Source: Streptomyces sp. SID12501 | GTDB lineage: Bacteria > Actinomycetota > Actinomycetes > Streptomycetales > Streptomycetaceae | Length of the DNA stretch: 64,000 bases | Direction: 5' to 3' | Assembly: GCF_010550245.1 (NCBI RefSeq) | Contig: NZ_JAAGLU010000003.1 | Location: forward strand, 300,521 to 364,520 | In this document: positions 17,746 to 26,573 of the stretch, piece by piece | Layout: each line of letters opens with the position of its first letter | How positions within the stretch are numbered: the stretch's first letter is position 1 | Program-made: the position numbers and the translations under genes | Notes under the pieces: generated by a model | Database searches by the model: none | Told to the model about the DNA's origin: nothing | Seen by the model: the letters and a program-made list of their open reading frames with translations, nothing else

Positions 17746-17838
17746 AGGCCGACCCTACCGGGCCCCTCACCCGGCGTTCACAGCCGAGGCCGCTGCGGCG
17801 CGGGCCGTGGTTTCCCACCCGGCCACGGGTTCACCGCA

Positions 17839-18741
17839 TCAGCGCCGCTTCCTCAGCACCCGCCCCACCACGATCACCGACGCCACCACCAACGCCGCAG
17901 CCGGCGCGGCCCATCGCAACGTCACGTTCCCCGCCACCTGCTCCGGAGGCGGCACCGGGGCGTACCGCCCCCGGGGCGGAGCGTGGTCCACTTCCTCCGC
18001 GCTGCGCCCGATCATCGTCCGACGCGCGTGCGCGGCCTCGGCAGGCGGCTCACCGGGATCCACGAACCCCTCGGAGACGTGCTCCCCCTCGTCGAGGTCG
18101 TCGTCAGCGAGCGCGCCAGGATCGTCGGGCACCTCGGGCACCTCAGGAACTTCGGCGTCGGAAACCTGGATCTCCACAACCGCCGACGACTCCTCGACCC
18201 CCCCGGACGGCTCAGCCTCCTCCGCCGCCTCAGCCTCCTCCGCCGCCTCTGGATCCTCCGAGGCCTCAGGCTCCCTCGCGACCTCGCCCAGTCCCTCCCC
18301 GAACCGCCGCAGCAACCGCACTCCCGCCGCAGCAACGGCATCCGCGGGAAACTCGGCCACTCGCCCGTCGGCCGTGACCGTGCCCCCGAACACCAACAAG
18401 GACCCGCCTCCGCCCTGGACCCCCCGGACCCGCAGCGTCAGGGCGACCTTCACCGCGCCACCGCCGCGCACCTCGACGGCGTCGCCCTCCACGACGTACG
18501 CGTGCTCCCCGTCGCCCTGGCCGCTGCCCTGCCCGTCCGCGACAGCGACCCGCAAGGACCCCCGATACGTGATCGTGTGCCCCCCGACACGCACCTTCAG
18601 CCGCCCGGCGACCCCGGCGGCGGCAGGCTCGCTGCCCGCGTCCTGCTGGAGTCCGGGGACCGCGCGGGCGATGCGCGCGGGGTCGGCGAGCACGTCCCTC
18701 AGCCGCTCCGCCAAAACCGGAACGAACACCTCATGGTCCAT
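17839..18741 (-). CDS. SRPBCC (CoxG-like) protein with C-terminal membrane anchor
   Basis: This protein of about 300 residues begins MDHEVFVPVLAERLRDVLAD, with IARAVPGLQ following, the usual start of the CoxG-type START/SRPBCC ligand-binding fold (about 1-150). A long acidic Glu/Ala/Pro-rich region follows (about 150-265), then one transmembrane helix (WAAPAAALVVASVIVVG) ending in RVLRKRR. This places the CoxG domain in the cytoplasm, tethered by the tail. The ligand is unknown and no CO-dehydrogenase genes are nearby. The start is the first Met that keeps the family N-terminus; no good Shine-Dalgarno precedes it. Confidence 0.75.
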   Translation of the reverse strand: MDHEVFVPVLAERLRDVLADPARIARAVPGLQQDAGSEPAAAGVAGRLKVRVGGHTITYRGSLRVAVADGQGSGQGDGEHAYVVEGDAVEVRGGGAVKVALTLRVRGVQGGGGSLLVFGGTVTADGRVAEFPADAVAAAGVRLLRRFGEGLGEVAREPEASEDPEAAEEAEAAEEAEPSGGVEESSAVVEIQVSDAEVPEVPEVPDDPGALADDDLDEGEHVSEGFVDPGEPPAEAAHARRTMIGRSAEEVDHAPPRGRYAPVPPPEQVAGNVTLRWAAPAAALVVASVIVVGRVLRKRR

Positions 18742-18870
18742 GGAACCCGAGGGTACCCAGCACGACCCGCACCGCACCCGCGCATCCGGGGATTCCCACG
18801 GGATCCCCCAGGATCCGCACCCACGCGGCCCCACCCACCGCCCCCTCCCGGCACCCGGCCTCCCCGGCCC

Positions 18871-20499
18871 TCAGTAGCGCGGATGCACCAAGGTCGAAGC
18901 CCGCACCCCCACCGCCCCCGCCACCCGCATCCGTGCCGCAGTCCGCGCGTCCGCCGCCAGCCCCGCCTGGGTGAGCGTCCGCAGCCGGGGCGCGGTGGCA
19001 CCGTCCACCCGCAGCCGGGGCGTGGGCCCCTCGGCCGTCGCCAGCACGAACCCCCAGTCCTGCGGGGCCCGCACCGCCCCCGACCCCGTACGGTCCGGGC
19101 CGGCCACGCGATACGGCACCGTCCGGAATCCCGCGGCCCGCATGGTCGTCTCGACGGTCCAGAACGCGCGCGGCCGGGCGGAGACCGGGCCTCCGTGCAC
19201 GACCAGCCGGCCGCCGTCGGTCAGCACCTGCCGGGCCAGCCCGTAGAACTCCTGCGAGTACAGCTTCGTACTCGCCGTGATGCCCGGATCCGGCAGGTCC
19301 GAGATGACCACGTCGTACGCGGCCCGCGCACCGCGCAGCAGCCGGAAGGCGTCCGCCGTCGTGACATGGACGCGCGGGTCGTCGAACGCGTGCGCGTTCA
19401 GCGCGGCGAGGGCCTGGTCCCGGCGCGCCAGCCGCACCACGCCCGCGTCGAGCTCGACGACGTCCACCCGCCGCACGCCCGGATGGCGCAGCACCTCCCG
19501 TACGGCGAGCCCGTCGCCGCCGCCGAGGACGAGCACGCGCGCGTGCGGGCCGTCCATCGCGGGGTGGACGAGCGCCTCGTGGTAGCGCCGCTCGTCACGC
19601 CCGCCGACCCGCAGCCGGCCGTCCAGGAACAGGTTCAGCGGCCGGCCGTCCGAGCCGCCCGTGAGAACGACCTCCTGTACGCCGGTCCGCAGCGCCACGC
19701 GTACGTCGTCGCCGTACATCGCGTGCCGGGCGGCGCGTTCGAAGTCGTCGACGAGTACGGCCGCGGCGGCCAGGACCCCGATCACGGTCACGTTGGCCAC
19801 CACCAGCAGCCAGCGTCCCCGCCGGGTGAGGTCCCGCCGGAACAGGCCGAGGACGAGGGCGCCGCCGACCAGCGCGTTGACCGTGCCGGTGAGCAGGGCG
19901 CCGGTGAGCTGGCCGAGCCAGGGCAGCAGGAGGAAGGGGAAGGCTAGGCCGCCGACCAGCGCGCCCACGTAGTCGGCGGCGAACAGGTCGGCGACCGCGC
20001 CGCCCGCGTCCTGGCGGCGGATGCGCTGGATCAGCTCCATGAGCAGCGGCACCTCGGTGCCGATCAGCAGACCGATGACGAGGGAGAAGGTGACGAGGAG
20101 GACGCGGGGGCCGTTGGTCCACGGGCCGCCCCAGTCGCCGGTCCACGCGAACACCGCGTACAGGGCCATCGCGCTGCATCCGCCGACCAGCGCGAGTGCC
20201 GCCTCGACCGCGGCGAAGCCGGCCGCGGCGCGGCAGCGCAGGCGTTTGGCGGCGAGCGAGCCGATACCCATCGCGAACACCATCACGGAGAGCACGACGG
20301 ACGCCTGGGTGACCGAGTCGCCGATCAGGTACGAGGCGAGCGCGACGAGTTCCAGTTCGTACACCAGTCCGCAGGCCGCACAGACGAAGGCCCCGGCGAG
20401 GACCAGGAACCGACCGGCGCCGGGCCGGACGGGCAGCCGCGCGGGGCTGCCCCAGGACGGGGGACTGCCCGGCGGGGCCGACACGTGCGGTTCAATCAC
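18871..20499 (-). CDS. speE: Membrane-fused spermidine-synthase-like aminopropyltransferase
   Basis: The 542 residues start at a GTG. The N-terminal half (about 1-260) has about seven transmembrane helices. The C-terminal half is a spermidine-synthase-type Rossmann domain with [16 protein letters not shown] (cofactor loop), the acidic [11 protein letters not shown] and [12 protein letters not shown]. Such SpeE-MFS-like fusions are common in actinobacteria, and many have not been shown to make spermidine. The SAM/dcSAM loop is intact. It is followed on the same strand by nothing nearer than the SRPBCC gene, and preceded by DUF2617. Confidence 0.88.
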   Translation of the reverse strand: MIEPHVSAPPGSPPSWGSPARLPVRPGAGRFLVLAGAFVCAACGLVYELELVALASYLIGDSVTQASVVLSVMVFAMGIGSLAAKRLRCRAAAGFAAVEAALALVGGCSAMALYAVFAWTGDWGGPWTNGPRVLLVTFSLVIGLLIGTEVPLLMELIQRIRRQDAGGAVADLFAADYVGALVGGLAFPFLLLPWLGQLTGALLTGTVNALVGGALVLGLFRRDLTRRGRWLLVVANVTVIGVLAAAAVLVDDFERAARHAMYGDDVRVALRTGVQEVVLTGGSDGRPLNLFLDGRLRVGGRDERRYHEALVHPAMDGPHARVLVLGGGDGLAVREVLRHPGVRRVDVVELDAGVVRLARRDQALAALNAHAFDDPRVHVTTADAFRLLRGARAAYDVVISDLPDPGITASTKLYSQEFYGLARQVLTDGGRLVVHGGPVSARPRAFWTVETTMRAAGFRTVPYRVAGPDRTGSGAVRAPQDWGFVLATAEGPTPRLRVDGATAPRLRTLTQAGLAADARTAARMRVAGAVGVRASTLVHPRY

Positions 20500-20649
20500 G
20501 CCGGGAACGCTACGTCACACCCCCGGTACTCTTCGTCACCCACACGTGTGGTCTTTGTTTACGTGGAGGCAGTCGGCGTGAGGGCTCGGATCCGCCCGGC
20601 GGCCGCCCCTCGGACGGCCGCAGCCACCCGTAGGCCGGCACCTACAGGC

Positions 20650-20681
20650 GCCACCTGGGCAGCCGCTGCCGCCCAGGTGGC
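20650..20681. terminator. Hairpin downstream of the DUF2617 gene
   Basis: Perfect 11-bp arms (20650-20660 and 20671-20681) enclose a 10-nt loop. It lies six bases after the DUF2617 stop on the minus strand and before speE. There is no T-run, which is normal for GC-rich actinobacterial terminators. Confidence 0.6.
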
Positions 20682-20686
20682 GTAGC

Positions 20687-21205
20687 TCAGAGGGGCGCCG
20701 CCACCCGTACTCCCACCCGTGTCCTGGTCGCCACCAGCTGCCCGTCCTGCGGATAGGCGTGCCAGGTCCGCCAGTGCACCTGCCCCTCGTGGCGCTGGGC
20801 CAGCATCGCGGTGAAGGCGTGCGGGCTGCCGGGAAAGACGCCTGCCAGGCCGTTGGGATGGTCGGCGACCAGGGCCAGCAGCTCCTGGGCGCGCCCGGCG
20901 AACGAACCCGGCGACAGGATCTCGACTCTCGCCGCGAACTCGTACTCCCAGTCGTCGACGCGTTTGGCCACGCCGAGCGGGAGGGGGGTACTGGAACCCG
21001 GGATGCACGCGACCGTCTCCGAACAGATGCCCTGTCGCTCCTCCAGAAGGACCTGGTGGGAGGCGCCGAGGAGTCTCAACTGGAGTTTCGCGTCCGCCAG
21101 TTCGAGGTCGAGGGTGGCGAGAGCGGGCAACGGCTCCCGGCCCAGGGCCCAGGCGAGGTCGGCCGCGCGCGTGTCGGTGTAGGTGGTGTTCAGGGTCGTG
21201 AGCAT
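20687..21205 (-). CDS. DUF2617 family protein
   Basis: This 172-residue soluble protein has the DUF2617 look: MLTTLNTTYTDTRAADLAWAL at the start, a central SHQVLLEERQGICSETVAC, and a C-terminal VHWRTWHAYPQDGQLVATRTRV. Function is unknown. The neighbourhood next to speE is conserved in streptomycetes. GGAG precedes the ATG by eight bases. Confidence 0.85.
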   Translation of the reverse strand: MLTTLNTTYTDTRAADLAWALGREPLPALATLDLELADAKLQLRLLGASHQVLLEERQGICSETVACIPGSSTPLPLGVAKRVDDWEYEFAARVEILSPGSFAGRAQELLALVADHPNGLAGVFPGSPHAFTAMLAQRHEGQVHWRTWHAYPQDGQLVATRTRVGVRVAAPL

Positions 21206-21547
21206 GGATCGGCTCCGCTAGCACGCAAAGGGAGGTGAGGGTGGGTGAGCGACGTACAGGTGAGCAAGGTGTGAACGAGCGAGGTGGGGGGTCCGGCGCG
21301 CTCCGGTCGACACGGGTCGACACCGGGTGATCGGCCCGGTCAGCCCAGTCATGAGGAACGTCCAGGGGCAGGGGACGTCCGAGGGGCTGTGTTGGTGATT
21401 TAGAGGGAATCATGAACGGTGGCGCCGTCACAGCGTTTTTACCCAACTTCGTCGGGTTTCCATCCCTCAGAGGGCTTCACAGCTCAACTGTTCAAGCGCG
21501 GCGTACGCCCGAGCGTGCGAAGGACGCCCGCGAGCGGTCGTACGAAC
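21206..21547. other. Intergenic spacer, no gene seen
   Basis: This roughly 340-bp stretch between the DUF2617 start and the Cys-rich-gene terminator holds no open frame with family resemblance or good codon bias. It must include the DUF2617 promoter on the minus strand. The run TTTTTACCC near 21437 is the only notable AT-rich patch. Confidence 0.5.
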
Positions 21548-21587
21548 GCCCGCCGGGACGACGTGTCAGCACGTCGTCCCGGCGGGC
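21548..21587 (-). terminator. Perfect 18-bp-arm terminator after the Cys-rich gene
   Basis: Arms at 21548-21565 and 21570-21587 pair perfectly around a TCAG loop. It is about 55 bp past the stop of the Cys/Gly-rich gene. Confidence 0.75.
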
Positions 21588-21641
21588 GCTCACCCCGCGG
21601 TCCGGATACGGTTCCCCCTGCCGGAGCTCAGCTGCCCCGTG

Positions 21642-21947
21642 TCAGCTGCCTCCACCGCATCCGCCCCCGCCTCCCCCGCAGGACGATCCGCCGCCACAGG
21701 ACGAGCTGCCTCCGCAGGAGGAACTCGAACCGCACGACGAGCTGCTCCCGGCGTCACCGGAACTGCTGGAGCCCGCCGCTCCCCCGGCCCACCAGCTGTC
21801 CCTTCCCCCGCTCCGCCGCCCGCGCCGGTAGTGCGCGGCCTGGGCTCGCCGCCCGTTCCCCCGTGCGGCCCGGACCGCCGTGCTCACAACGGTCACCACG
21901 ATGAACAGGCCCGTCAGGATGACAATGGCGATGATGGCTACGGCCAT
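21642..21947 (-). CDS. Small membrane protein with Ser/Gly/Cys-repeat tail
   Basis: This 101-residue protein starts at 21947 behind a strong AAAGGAGGG. Residues 2-25 form one transmembrane helix (VAIIAIVILTGLFIVVTVV), followed by an Arg-rich segment. A 45-residue tail is built of repeated SSSSCGG/SCGGG units with six cysteines. Similar Gly/Cys tails occur on a few actinobacterial membrane proteins, but I do not recognise this protein or its function. It is the last core gene before the integrated element. Confidence 0.7.
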   Translation of the reverse strand: MAVAIIAIVILTGLFIVVTVVSTAVRAARGNGRRAQAAHYRRGRRSGGRDSWWAGGAAGSSSSGDAGSSSSCGSSSSCGGSSSCGGGSSCGGGGGGCGGGS

Positions 21948-22045
21948 GACGTCACCCTCCTTTCGTTCCCCCGAGGCGGCCCCCCGTGGGCGCCTCGCCG
22001 TCTTGCGTGACGGGGGGATGCCCGCTTGTCTCACCTGCCAAAGCA

Positions 22046-22064
22046 GAGTTGAGGAAGTTCAGAG
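22046..22064. repeat. Candidate attL core
   Basis: This 19-bp sequence matches 30710-30728 at 18 positions. It lies 62 bp beyond the integrase stop, the usual place for att next to int. It is not part of a tRNA gene. Confidence 0.65.
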
Positions 22065-22126
22065 GGTTCTCTTGGGGCAATGACCCCTGACCTGCACGGA
22101 AGGCCAGTTCAGGGGCCGTCCGCACC

Positions 22127-23392
22127 TCACTGGGCCGTCTGTGGGCCGTGATCTTCCTGGGAGACGCGCTGAAACACCATGTCGATGGCGCGGCGGGCAC
22201 GCTGGAGACTGTCAGGCATCAGGTGGGCGTACACCCGCAGCGTCAGCCCCGGGTCGGCGTGTCCCATGTACTCGCTGACGGCCTTGATGTTCTCTCCCGC
22301 GTCCAGCAACGCGGACGCGTAGAAGTGCCGTAGGGCGTGCATCCCGTGCTCGCGCGCCGACTCGTACTTGCCGTTCTCATCCGCTTCCGGCGGGATAAGG
22401 CCCGCGACCGCGAGAGCGGGCTTCCACTCCTTGCCGTTGAAGTTGCTCCGCCACACCATGCCCCCTTGCTCAGCCGTAAAGATCAGCCGGGCAGACACCT
22501 TCTTCCCCTCCGGCACGTCCCACGGAAGCGTGATCTCCACGGGCTTGAAGGCGTCCATGTGCGCCCGGAGGGCTTCCGCCACGCAGCCGGGCAGCGGCAC
22601 ATCCCGCTTCTTGCCGCCCTTGGGGAGGGCGAACACCGGGTGCCCTTCCACGTGCTTGATCTGCCGGACCACATGGAGCGTGCGCCCGTCGGCGTCTATG
22701 GCGTCCTCCGTCAGTCCGAACACCTCGCCCTGACGCAGACCGCACCCGGCGCCGACGTCGACCATCGCTCGGTACCGCTCCAAGAGAGCCGCTCGAACGG
22801 CGAACACCTGAGCGGGCGTCCACGGGACCACCGGATGCGCGTCAGGCTTGGGCCGCCGTACGGTCTGCGCGCCGCACGGGTTGCGCGACAGCAGCGTGTC
22901 ATCGACAGCGGCGGACAGGACCGCCTGAACGTCCGCGAAGATGTTCCGCGCGTAGGAAGGGCCCACGCCCGGCTTCGCTTCCAGCGCGGCGAGAAGCTCC
23001 CTGATGTGCTCCGGCCGGAAGGTCCCGATCGGCCGGGAGCCGAGCACCGGATAGACGTGCAGCCGTAGGCGCCGGCCGAGTTCCTTCCGGCTCATCGGGC
23101 TGGAAGTCCTGGTGTCCAACCACTTCTCTGCGTACTGCCGGAACGTGATCTGCATCGACTTGGGGTCGGTGTACTGCCCGCGCGTCATGTCCGTCTCGAC
23201 AGCACTGAGCCACTTCTCGGCGAGACGCTTCTTGCCGTCGGGGAAGCTCTTGGACTTCTCGGTGCCGTCGGGCCCGACGTACCGAGCGCGGTAGCGCAGT
23301 CCGGTCCCGTAGCGGTCGCTCTTGACGCGGGTGGTCTTGCCGTTGGTGTCGGTTTCGGTCTTGTACCAGCGGTCTTGGATATGGCCAGCCAT
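22127..23392 (-). CDS. int: Tyrosine-family site-specific integrase
   Basis: This recombinase of about 421 residues starts at 23392 (MAGHIQDRWYK; GAGAAGGGAC upstream). It has an N-terminal arm-binding part with RYRARYVGPDGTEKSKSF, a SAM-like core-binding domain (TFRQYAEKWLDTR to LLSRNPC), and a catalytic domain. The catalytic residues are Arg in GCGLRQGEVFGL, the HALRH box, GHAD and the nucleophile in LRVYAHLMP. All catalytic residues are present, so it should be active. It is adjacent to attL and transcribed toward it, downstream of xis. Confidence 0.95.
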   Translation of the reverse strand: MAGHIQDRWYKTETDTNGKTTRVKSDRYGTGLRYRARYVGPDGTEKSKSFPDGKKRLAEKWLSAVETDMTRGQYTDPKSMQITFRQYAEKWLDTRTSSPMSRKELGRRLRLHVYPVLGSRPIGTFRPEHIRELLAALEAKPGVGPSYARNIFADVQAVLSAAVDDTLLSRNPCGAQTVRRPKPDAHPVVPWTPAQVFAVRAALLERYRAMVDVGAGCGLRQGEVFGLTEDAIDADGRTLHVVRQIKHVEGHPVFALPKGGKKRDVPLPGCVAEALRAHMDAFKPVEITLPWDVPEGKKVSARLIFTAEQGGMVWRSNFNGKEWKPALAVAGLIPPEADENGKYESAREHGMHALRHFYASALLDAGENIKAVSEYMGHADPGLTLRVYAHLMPDSLQRARRAIDMVFQRVSQEDHGPQTAQ

Positions 23393-23517
23393 GGGGGCTG
23401 TGTCCCTTCTCGGTAGCAGAGCGGGGCGGGGTCCGATGGACGCCGTCCGGCCGGTTTCGGGGTGTGCGGTGCCGTGCCCGCTACTCGCTACGGGCCTGAT
23501 CACTGGGGGTTTGGGTT

Positions 23518-23563
23518 GCTAGCGGGGGTGCTACCGGTAGCGGGTCGGGTCGCTACCGGTAGC
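23518..23563. repeat. Palindrome cassette A (GCTACC|GGTAGC x2)
   Basis: TGATCA (23498-23503) is followed by GCTAGC (23518-23523), then the 12-bp palindrome GCTACCGGTAGC at 23530-23541 and again at 23552-23563. The two 12-mers start exactly 22 bp apart. It sits 126-172 bp upstream of int. Confidence 0.85.
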
Positions 23564-23582
23564 ACCCTCCGGGCGGTGTCTC

Positions 23583-24025
23583 AGGGAGGCTGAGACAGGG
23601 GCTGTCGGTGGCTTCCTGAAGGGGTTTTTCGGGGGTGTCGGGGGTGTGCCTCCCTGCCTCCCTGAGGGGGTGTCCGTGCTGGTCAGGCAGAGGGAGGCGG
23701 GCCAGGGAGGCGGTCAGGGAGTCCTCCCTGCCTCCCTGTGTCGGCGGGCGGTTCCTCCCTGCCGTTCGTGGTGTTCGCCGGGGTCCGGTCGGGTGACGAA
23801 ACCCGGCGCAGCTGGCACGGGTTTCGTCACCCGGCGGGGAGGCTGAGACAGGGGCCCCGGGATGGCTTCCAGGGGCTGTTTTCGGGGCTTCCGGGTGGCG
23901 CCTCCCCGCCTCCCCAAAGGGCTGTTTGCGCTGATCAGCGCGGGGGATGCGGGGTGGGGAGGCGGTGGGGGAGTCCTCCCCGCCTCCCCGTCCGGCGGGT
24001 GGCGCCTCCCCCGCCGGAACGGGCC
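23583..24025. repeat. Two diverged copies of a ~180-bp G/C-tract repeat between xis and int
   Basis: Both copies (about 23583-23765 and 23838-24022) open with GGAGGCTGAGACAGGGGC. They continue with TGGCTTCC, TTTTTCGGGG or TTTTCGGGG, paired CCTCCC-rich tracts and their reverse complements. In the first copy the tracts read CCTCCCTG; in the second all read CCTCCCCG. Between the copies lies a 15-bp inverted repeat (23790-23804 / 23819-23833, 14-bp spacer). A 14-bp palindrome centred on GATC lies at 23928-23941. No gene is seen here. Confidence 0.7.
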
Positions 24026-24091
24026 CGGTTTCGGGAGCGCCGGCGGACGGGTCGCTTGCTGCTTCGCCGCTGATCAGCGCGGGTTTTGGTC

Positions 24092-24159
24092 GCTAGCGGG
24101 GTCGCTTGCGCAAGCGGCGGTCCTCGCTTGCGCAAGCGGCGGTCCTCGCTTGCGCAAGC
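24092..24159. repeat. Palindrome cassette B (GCTTGC|GCAAGC x3)
   Basis: A GATC-centred palindrome (24068-24079) precedes GCTAGC (24092-24097). GCTTGCGCAAGC then occurs at 24104, 24126 and 24148, again at exact 22-bp intervals. The cassette ends five bases before the xis stop, so it occupies the xis-int junction. Confidence 0.85.
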
Positions 24160-24164
24160 GAGGC

Positions 24165-24407
24165 TCAGGCAGCGTCTTCGAGGGCGGTCCGTTCCGCCTC
24201 CCACGCCTGTACGGCGGCCGGGTTGAAGCGGAGGTAGCGGCCGACGCGGAAGCCGGTCGGACCGATGCGCTTACGGCGCCACTGGTAGACGGTTTCGACG
24301 CTCGGGAGGCTGAACATGGTGACCAGGTCTTCGGGGGTGAGGTAGCGGTCCGGGAGGCCACCGCGCAGGGTGGCGCGCGGGTCGGTCGGCTCTTCGGTGG
24401 TGGCCAT
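24165..24407 (-). CDS. xis: Excisionase / MerR-like helix-turn-helix protein
   Basis: This 80-residue protein has LTPEDLVTMFSLPSVETVY, then WRRKRIGPTGFRVGRYLRF, the winged-helix excisionase fold found beside integrases in AICEs. It should bind DNA near att and tilt Int toward excision. The start at 24407 has GGAG upstream; longer forms in the same frame lack support. It lies between rep and int on the same strand. Confidence 0.88.
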   Translation of the reverse strand: MATTEEPTDPRATLRGGLPDRYLTPEDLVTMFSLPSVETVYQWRRKRIGPTGFRVGRYLRFNPAAVQAWEAERTALEDAA

Positions 24408-24486
24408 GACGGTAGTTACTCCTCGTGTCCGGGGTGCGGTGCGTGGGAGTGGTGCCGGTCGCCGTCCTAGAGAGTTGTGGTATCGC

Positions 24487-24599
24487 AGCGTCCGCAGCAC
24501 CCCAGCGTCCACACAGCCGCATTACGGCAGCTCAGAGGCGGTGCGAGGTGCGGACGCTAGTGCGGACGCTGCGGACGCTGGACGGCTGTAGCGTCCGCA
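24487..24599. repeat. TGCGGACGCT iteron cluster between rep and xis
   Basis: The 10-mer TGCGGACGCT or its complement occurs at 24487, 24504 (one change), 24549, 24561, 24570 and 24590. Outward units lie in one orientation and the three central ones in the other. Another copy is inside the rep 3' end (24730). The same 10-mer is clustered at the right end of the element. A replication-origin or regulatory role is possible. Confidence 0.7.
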
Positions 24600-24657
24600 G
24601 GTTCGACGTGTCCGGGCCGCTGGTGTGCGGCCCGGCCCGGCGGTGTCTCCGGTGACG

Positions 24658-26286
24658 TCAGGGCTGTTCAGATGGGGTATCGCGCTCCCCCGGCGGTCCT
24701 CCCTCAGGCCAGAGAGAGCCTTGGTCGGGTGCGGACGCTGACTCGTCCTCGGGTGCCGCACGGGCCAGCGTGAGGAGCTTGTTTCGGTGTCGGTCACGGC
24801 TACGCTGCGTGTCGTCCACCGTGATCCCGGTCGACCGCAGCAGCGGCGCGAGCCGTTTGACCCTGCCGCTCGCGCGGGTGGCGTCCTTGGGCCAGTTCGG
24901 CGGCCGGATGCCGCCGGGCAGCGGGAGGGCTTCGAGGAGCTGCGCGGCGGTGCCCTGCCAGGTTCCGGCCTGGTCGACCAGGCGGCCGATGGCCACCGCG
25001 AACGGGTCGCCCTCCAACGCGTCGGTGGCGACGTTCGCGGACGTGGCCAGGTAGTCGCCCAGGGTGTTCCAGCCCTGCGTCTGGTCGACGGCCGCCAGCA
25101 CCCGGGCGAAGTCGGCCATGCGCGGCATGGACTCCAGCCGCACCGACGGCAGCACCGCGAGCACGCACGCCAGCACGTCGAACAGGGCCCCGAGCACGGA
25201 CGGGCGCACGGCCGCGAACGTGGCGTCCAACTCCTCTTCCGAGCGGCGCCGTTCGGCGTCGATGAGCTGCAAGTCCAGCATGAGCAGCCGTTCGGCGAGG
25301 TCCCCCGCGAGAGCTCCCGCGTCGATCGTCGTCATGGCCAGCACCCGCCGGAAGGTGAGGACCACCACGTCGTCATCGGTGTACAGGGCGCGGCTGACGA
25401 CCCCGTCACCGGTCACCGCCTTGCACAGAGTGTCGGACAGCCACGGTGTGATCGTTGAGACGTTGTCCAGACACAGCGCCCACGAGGAGAACGCCTGTGT
25501 GTTCCATTCCTGGGGGTCGCGGGGCTGGCTGCGCTTGGCGGCCGGGGACGGGTCGATGAGGTTGATGAACATCTGCGCTGCCTTGGACTTGCCCGTACCC
25601 TGCTCTCCCTTGCAGGTGAGGATCGGGTGCGGGATGTCGGGAATCCAGGCCGCGACCAGCCACGCAACGAGCTGATGGAACGCGGATTCGTCCATGTTCA
25701 ACAGGGCGTACAGCTTGGCCAGCCCGTCACCGTCCAGCACGGGCGGGGGCATCGGGGCCATGGCGCCGGATCGGCGGAAGAGCACCGGGGACCGGTCGAC
25801 GACGTTCCAGCCGGTCGGGGCGACCTCGACCGCGCGGCCGTCGGCGGTACCGAGGTCGACCACGATTGCGCCGGCGGGAGCGCGCCCCACCCGCAGGTGC
25901 ACGGCCACCGGGTCGCCGTCCTCCGCGATGCCCTCCATGACCGTCATGGCATCGGCCAGCGCGGACTGTGAGGCGACCTCTCCGGGGTAGGAGTCCGCGA
26001 ACCGGCGGGCGAGACGCTGCCTGAGTCCGGCCCGGCCGCGTAGCGGGAGTGCGAGGTTCGGGCCGTCCAGGGCGACCGCGTAGGGGCGGCCGTCGGAGGA
26101 CATGACGAACGTGTATTCCTCGCGTGCCATGGCCACGATCCGCGCGGCGGCCGGTGGCGGCTTGCCCGCATCGTCGGAGCCATGGTCGGGTCGGCGGCCG
26201 GTCGATCGAGTCGGGTCCACCACCGCCCGACTCTTGCCGGGGTGAGCGTGCCCGTTGATGGGCCGGTCGGATCGGGTCGCTGTCAC
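24658..26286 (-). CDS. Replication-type P-loop ATPase (Rep-like helicase)
   Basis: This 542-residue protein starts at GTG 26286, overlapping the HNH stop by 4 bp (GTGA) with GGAGAGG upstream. Residues about 200-400 form an ATPase core: PILTCKGEQGTGKSKAAQM (Walker A 227-234), WALCLDNVSTITPWLS (Walker B/sensor region) and FRRVLAMTT. This is like the D5/phage-primase-associated ATPases that serve as Rep in integrative elements. No primase-polymerase catalytic motif is seen in its N-terminus, so the primase part may be absent or provided by the host. It is the fourth gene of a tightly overlapping operon. Confidence 0.8.
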   Translation of the reverse strand: MTATRSDRPINGHAHPGKSRAVVDPTRSTGRRPDHGSDDAGKPPPAAARIVAMAREEYTFVMSSDGRPYAVALDGPNLALPLRGRAGLRQRLARRFADSYPGEVASQSALADAMTVMEGIAEDGDPVAVHLRVGRAPAGAIVVDLGTADGRAVEVAPTGWNVVDRSPVLFRRSGAMAPMPPPVLDGDGLAKLYALLNMDESAFHQLVAWLVAAWIPDIPHPILTCKGEQGTGKSKAAQMFINLIDPSPAAKRSQPRDPQEWNTQAFSSWALCLDNVSTITPWLSDTLCKAVTGDGVVSRALYTDDDVVVLTFRRVLAMTTIDAGALAGDLAERLLMLDLQLIDAERRRSEEELDATFAAVRPSVLGALFDVLACVLAVLPSVRLESMPRMADFARVLAAVDQTQGWNTLGDYLATSANVATDALEGDPFAVAIGRLVDQAGTWQGTAAQLLEALPLPGGIRPPNWPKDATRASGRVKRLAPLLRSTGITVDDTQRSRDRHRNKLLTLARAAPEDESASAPDQGSLWPEGGPPGERDTPSEQP

Positions 26287-26573
26287 GCGAACACCGCCTC
26301 TCCAGTCGGGCCCGCGCACACCCGCACCGGGCGGGGCGCACGCAGGCAGTCGGGTCGGATCGAGGGCCGACGATCGGCCGTGCGGCAGGCCGGTCGGGCC
26401 CCTCGTACGGCGCTGTGACGTCGGGTGTGACGCGGCTCGTCACGCAGGTCAGGGGTAGACCGACGGTCGATCGGGTCGGGCGACCAGACGGCCGCGTAGG
26501 TCGGCTGGTTGGCGGCGGCGAGTCGGGCCAGCACCGGCCACAGGTCGGGGCCGACGACCGGCGCGGTCGGGTC
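26186..26573. repeat. Cluster of TCGGGTC (GACCCGA) heptamers
   Basis: The heptamer TCGGGTC on the plus strand occurs at 26186, 26211, 26272, 26350, 26471 and 26567, within the 3' part of the HNH gene and the 5' part of rep. The density may be partly due to Arg/Asp codons. Short direct repeats of this kind are used as TraB recognition sites in Streptomyces plasmids, but no TraB is encoded here. Confidence 0.3.

Noticed and set aside
24103..24160. CRISPR-like array suggested by three 22-bp repeats
   Set aside because: The repeats are contiguous 22-bp units with palindromic cores, without unique spacers and without cas genes.
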